Of a stretch of DNA of 64,000 bases, positions 59,847 to 64,000 are shown one piece after another. The DNA comes from Phalacrocorax aristotelis (lineage: Eukaryota > Chordata > Aves > Suliformes > Phalacrocoracidae): positions 2,232,001-2,296,000 of the forward strand of contig NC_134288.1 of NCBI RefSeq assembly GCF_949628215.1. Direction: 5' to 3'. Numbering within the stretch: the stretch's first letter is position 1; each line of letters opens with the position of its first letter. Under the pieces are notes generated by a model. It was not told the origin of the DNA, did no database searches, and saw only the letters and a list, made by a program, of their open reading frames with translations. Both the position numbers and the translations under genes were made by a program.

Positions 59847-60693
59847 CACAAGGAGAACAATAGTAAATTCTCACCCTTCCCAAACGAATTTGGATAGTAT
59901 GGCCTGTGATCTAATAAAATACCAGGAATCAGTTCTCTCAGATTTTGTAGGCTACGCTGTCATGGTAAACACCCTTTATTTTGATCCTTTGAGCAGGGCT
60001 GGTGTTTTTCTTTCTAGGCAAAATGGTGGGTTACTTCTATGGTGGATATTTTGGATTGGTGTTTTTATTTGGGTTTTGTGGGATGTGGTGAGTTTGGCAT
60101 TTTTAAACTTACTGACAGGAGGGGCAGAGTTCATGTTTCAGGGCTGATACGCCTGTGCTTTACTTTGACAGGCAGCTACTGTGTTTCTAAAAGCATAACC
60201 ACGTGCATTTGTAAATGGTGAGGCATGAACTGATTCATTTACAAACTAACATGAAAATAAGTTTCCTGTGCTCATGCTTCCTTCTCAAATAAACTTAAAT
60301 ACGTTTTTAAATCCCTTTTAGCTGAAAATTGACAGCTTCCTTACCCCTTTGACTTTTAAGCAGTTTTGAGCATTTGACAAGGGTCCCTCTCCGAGATATT
60401 CTGGAGCAACAAGTCGATCTCAAGCAGGTTTGCTTATTTAGTTTCTTTTTGTTAACCGCACAGGCACTCTTAAGGTGTCATAGGTTTGGGCTTTGTTTTG
60501 AACAAATACCGCTGACACTAGGTTGGAAATGCCTCTTTCAGTGACACTTGGAGGATGCAGTGCAGACTTTCAGACTAGAGTAAATGTTAACTTTTGCTAT
60601 GTTTGGATTGTAGAACATGAACCTGTCTTTTTTTTGTGAACAGATCGATGACTTCTGCACCTATTTCTCCAGCCCGGCTTCCTAAGGGGTGAG

Positions 60694-60723
60694 GGGGTGT
60701 GTGTGCGTGTGTGTATATATATA
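60694..60723. repeat. GT/TA dinucleotide repeat
   Basis: GTGTGTGTGCGTGTGTGTATATATATAT immediately downstream of the second RBBP6-like block. Confidence 0.85.
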
Positions 60724-62097
60724 TTCTTGTCGAATACTTAAAAAAAAGAAAGTGTTTACTTCATATTTTTAAGTTTCATACTGTGATCTATATCTGGATA
60801 ACTGTTGTAATGTGAACAAAACTTGAATTTAATTTTTAATAATTTAAAGTATTTATTTTTTCCTTAAAATGTGTGTATATTTTGACCCTATCCTGTGAAG
60901 AGCAGTTGCCAGTTTGGGAAGACAGAGGGGGGGAGTACCTTATCAGCCTCAATGGAATGTTGCCGTGTTACTCATCTTCAAGACGTGAAGCAGCAGCACT
61001 TCAGAAGCTGTTTACCATTTTTCATACGTTTCATTAATTTTGATTTGGAAACCAACACAATTCTCAGGGCAGAATTCAAGCGGCTGCAAGTGATGGCCAT
61101 TTCAGGGGGGGCTGCAACAGCAAAACTAGAGGCGTTTCTGGAACATGGACAATTGCATGGCTATTTTTGAATTACTAGACATTATAGTTATAGATCCATT
61201 CTTTGAACGCTGCACAGTTTCATAAATTGCATTACATATACTGTGGACAACACAATCTAATTTGTTTGGATGCAGACTATGTAAATTGTGTAAATGTACC
61301 TAATTGTTTATATGAATACACCCACGTGGATGTGTGGCATGTTATCAGATGTGACCCCTGGAACTGTTGTCATGCCATGTTTTGCTATGGAACTGCTTGC
61401 AATTTTTGCCCAACGAGGTGGAACTTTGTCTGGGAAAGTGCTAGTGGCCGCACTTTGTGAAATGGCACAGCGCCAGGCAATTAAATTACTACTCTTTAAA
61501 GTTACAAAGACTAGAGAAGGTAGGGCCCAGTGCAGAGGCGCTACTTCTTCTGAAAATAAAGGCTGGACTTCATTTCTAAGAAAGAGAACTCTCTTCCCAC
61601 CAGTAACTTCTTCTCCCTCTCACTGCAGAAATTAAATTGTGTACATTTGAGGGGAAAAAAAAAATTAATCTGGAAGGTAGCCACCAAAAGACATTGGTCT
61701 TCATGGGTGCTATCCCTAAACGCCTATCTAGTTAAATCCTCGCACGTACGGAAGGATGAGTATGAGAAGAGTGTGTAATTGTGCGGGTGATTACAATATC
61801 AGATACTGAAATGTGTTTAGTCTGTCCACAGCCCTTTCTCTTATCCAAAATTATAGAGCCAGCTCTGGTGACTTACTGTGGTCTGCACCAAATACATACA
61901 TTCTCCTCCACGGGAAAGCTGGTTAAAACCTTCAGAACTTGAACCTACTAATGTTTTTTTGAGATGAGATTTATTCATTAACCTTGAGGTTGGTGACATC
62001 TAACTGTACTAGATACTGGAAAAAAGACTAGTTGAAACATCAAGACACGGCCTACTCTAAAAACTTACCATTTTGAAAATGTTTGTCTGCCTCTAAG
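60724..62097. other. Intron-like AT-rich DNA, nothing identified
   Basis: In the order of RBBP6 exons the zinc-knuckle and RING exons should lie here. I find neither a C-x2-C-x4-H-x4-C pattern nor a RING-type cysteine array. Two chance-sized open frames (60895-61170 and 61294-61635) have no family resemblance. Confidence 0.4.
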
Positions 62098-62756
62098 CTG
62101 TGAACAACTTCAAAAATGGAACCGGCCATGTGAAACGGCTTTGTGAGCAGATTTGGCAGCAGCAGCAGCTGCCACCGCCATCACCACTCATGACTCTCAT
62201 ACCTCCTGCTGCTCTGGCGACTGCTGCTGAACTTTCTTCTCTGTCAATCAGCAGTTTGTTGGAAGAGAAGGTAAGTTTATTTCAACATAGGCAGTGATTC
62301 TTGCATTTTAGTTGAGCTTATTTTCCAACTGTTTGCATTTATTCACCAGGGCTGTTGGTTGGGTGCCTGTACTAAGATAAGCAGCATTACCAAGTCTTCT
62401 GGACCCCCAAGGACAATCGATACCCACAACTGGTAAGCAACTATAACTTCAGAATTGCTTTTAAAAAAATGATATTCATATCAACTAACGGGATTTTTTT
62501 CTTTTCCCTCTCCCTACTCCAAAAGGTCATCCAATGAGAGCCAGTACAGTTTGCTCAGCGGGTGGCAGACCAGGCTGTGAACTGTCACTGTTCCACAGAA
62601 ATTCAATATATTACTACTGGTAACCTGTTCAACGAGGCTATAACACATAACTTATACAACAGTTGATTGCTAATGAAATAAGTATGCACAGACAGTTGTG
62701 GAGAATGCAAGTAACTGCCCCTTGTCCTGTCATTGGGTGTGACTGAAGAGAGCCTA

Positions 62757-63326
62757 GTCCCCTTGACAACCACCCTTTAGATATTTATGGATGGATGAGA
62801 TCCCCCATCAGCCTCCTCTTCTCCAGGCTGAACAAACCCAGGTCTCTCAGCCTTCCCTCACAACAGAGGTGCTCCAGTCCCCATATCATCTTGGTAGCTC
62901 TCTGCTGGACTTGGTCGAGCAGTTAGTTCCCTGTCCTTCTTAAACCAGGGGGCCCAAAACTGGACGCAGCACTCCAACTGCGGCCTCACTAGGGCAGAGT
63001 AGAGGGGGAGGATAACCTCTCTCCACCTGCTGGCCACACTCCTTTTCATGCAGACCAGGATATTGTTGGCCGTCTCGGCCACAAGGGCACGGTGCTGGCT
63101 CAGGGTCAGCTTGCTGCCCACCAGCACTCCCAGGTCCTTCTCGACAGAGCCGCTTTCCAGTAGTTCAGCCCCCGCCTGTACTGGTGCCTGGGGTTGTTCC
63201 TCCCCAGGGGCAGGGCCTTGCACTTGCTCTTGTTGAATTTCATGAGGTTCCCCTCGGGCCAACTCTCCAGCCTGACCAGGTCTCGTCGCCGGATGGCAGC
63301 ACAGCCTTCCGGCATATCAGCCATCA
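62757..63326 (-). mobile_element. CR1 LINE fragment (polymerase region)
   Basis: The plus strand shows the reverse complement of a well-known CR1 segment, including CCCCCATCAGCCTCCTCTTC, CCAGGCTGAACAAACCCAGG, CTTGCTGCCCACCAGCACTC and TTGTTGAATTTCATGAGGTT. The minus-strand frame 63262-62858 is partly open and corresponds to CR1 ORF2 sequence. Much less decayed than the copy at 43870. Confidence 0.85.
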
Positions 63327-63379
63327 GAAGAAAGTTTCATTTGTTTTCCTCTTTAAAAGGACGTCAGAGTGTAACAAAC

Positions 63380-63660
63380 AGGGAGACACGTTGGATTTAA
63401 ACGCGGGGATCCCGGAAGCGGCCCTCAGTCGGCGGGGCACGCGGCGGCAGCAACGGTAAGTCCTGCGGCCGGGCGCTAGATTGGGGCAGAAAAGGGGGTT
63501 TCCTGTGCCAGGGACCCTGACAAAGAGCCTGGTGGGGTTCTCGCGCCAAAAACAGCTCGCTGCTGTCGCCCGCGAGGCAGGCGGGGCTTGGGCGTTGCTG
63601 GGGCAATGGCGGGAGAGGTTAATCGGGCCCTGAGGGAGCGCGAGCGACCAGGAGCATGGC
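63380..63660. other. CpG-rich segment with donor-like site
   Basis: A short CpG-dense stretch (63396-63475 is densest) with a donor-like GCAACG-GTAAGTCC at about 63450-63462. It could be the 5' region of the element that follows, or a small CpG island. No start codon can be assigned to a known family. Confidence 0.35.
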
Positions 63661-63725
63661 GACCAGGGCGTGGCGCATCAGTTTGCGCTCGCCTTGTGGC
63701 CTGCGCTCTCCCGGAAAAGATTTAG

Positions 63726-64000
63726 CCATGGTCTCCACTCAGACAAGAGCTATCGCCAGAAGGCGATACCTGGAAGCTCCCTAGGCTGGTGAAAGCATCT
63801 GATTATTATCCATTAGTGGTCGTTCAGGTCGGCAGTGATGAGTTAGCTGAAAGAAGTGCCAAGACAATCAAAAGGGACTTGAGAGAACTGGGGCGATTAC
63901 TTGGAGGATCAGGAGCGCAGGTAGTGTTTTCCTCCATGCCGTCGGTAGCCGGGAGACATACGGAAGGGCACAGGAAGTCCCATCTCATTAACACGTGGCT
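63726..64000 (+). mobile_element. Esterase-like ORF1 fragment of a CR1-type LINE (cut by window end)
   Basis: An open frame runs from after a TAG near 63722 to the end of the window. Its sequence (DYYPLVVVQVGSDEL, then KTIKRDLRELGRLL, GAQVVFSSMPSVAG) has the layout of an SGNH/GDSL hydrolase: a strand ending in a G-x-D/N-D-like block, a helix, then a VVFSS strand. CR1-type LINEs are known to carry an esterase domain in ORF1. The assignment to CR1 rather than another repeat or a domesticated gene is inference, and the catalytic Ser and the Asp-x-x-His lie outside the visible part. Confidence 0.5.

Larger units (their letters stand above)
56855..62590 (+). pseudogene. RBBP6-like: RBBP6-derived exon remnants
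   Basis: Five blocks resemble consecutive RBBP6 exons in order. (1) 56855-56953, 99 bp with good splice sites, encodes the end of the DWNN (ubiquitin-like) domain and keeps YTDDNALIPKNSSVIVRRIP. (2) 60644-60688 matches the IDDSSASISLAQLTK exon but has a 2-bp loss that shifts the frame. (3) 62098-62270 (VNNFKN...KRL, ending LLEEK) resembles the region after the RING domain, much shortened, with a non-CAG acceptor. (4) 62350-62432 matches the VPVLGTP...PTTG exon by nucleotides but has an altered frame with a stop in the original one. (5) 62526-62585 matches the GGGRPGWE exon with diverged residues. The exons for the zinc knuckle and RING are not seen. RBBP6 is a nuclear E3 ubiquitin ligase and polyadenylation factor. 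The retained introns show that this is a decayed gene duplicate and not a retrocopy. Confidence 0.72.

Noticed and set aside
60895-61635. Two plus-strand frames of 91 and 113 codons as possible RBBP6 exons
   Set aside because: Neither shows the zinc knuckle or RING cysteines expected at this position, and there is no splice-site support in the right phase.
1-64000. tRNA, rRNA or CRISPR structures
   Set aside because: I saw no cloverleaf with a plausible anticodon arm, no rRNA-like segment and no spaced direct repeats of CRISPR type; the organism is a eukaryote.

Overview
The window looks like avian nuclear DNA. The evidence is CR1 LINE fragments, bird-type endogenous-retrovirus LTRs, very GC-rich compact genes with short G-rich introns (microchromosome-like), and an immunoglobulin receptor with the exon layout of the leukocyte receptor complex (LRC). 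I cannot name the species. Nothing here is bacterial; the many small frames on both strands are mostly GC-driven shadows.

Positions 1-42963 are a head-to-tail segmental duplication. The sequence at 42963 is where homology to the array stops, and it corresponds to 21685 and to 418. I therefore read the window as the last 418 bp of one unit (1-418), a full unit (419-21685, 21,267 bp) and a second full unit (21686-42963, 21,278 bp). The two full units differ by an 11-bp insertion and a few dozen substitutions at most.

Each unit carries: (i) a CATAG-rich minisatellite; (ii) a CpG-rich promoter-like segment with an IRF/ISRE-like element; (iii) a giant plus-strand sacsin-like gene of seven coding exons, 3,937 codons, about 85% of them in one 10-kb exon, with three HSP90-type ATPase modules and a C-terminal HEPN domain but no ubiquitin-like or J domain; (iv) a solo LTR with a 5-bp target duplication; (v) a convergent minus-strand gene for a two-Ig-domain LRC-type receptor. 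Both sacsin-like copies are open and differ at six residues; both Ig copies are open and differ at two residues in the extracellular domains. The recurring physical pairing of a large chaperone-like ATPase gene with an immune-type receptor is the most interesting feature of the window.

From 42964 the composition changes abruptly to AT-rich, repeat-laden DNA. It begins with a homopyrimidine tract, then a CR1 fragment and a decayed tRNA-Lys-primed (ERVK-like) provirus (about 44225-49067). A young class I (gammaretrovirus-like, tRNA-Pro-primed) provirus follows (49653-56576) with LTRs that differ at about three sites and a GCAGG target duplication, but with a disabled interior. Next come scattered exon remnants of an RBBP6 paralogue (56855-62590), further CR1 and LTR fragments, and at the right edge a CpG-rich segment and an open frame resembling the esterase-like ORF1 of a CR1-type LINE.
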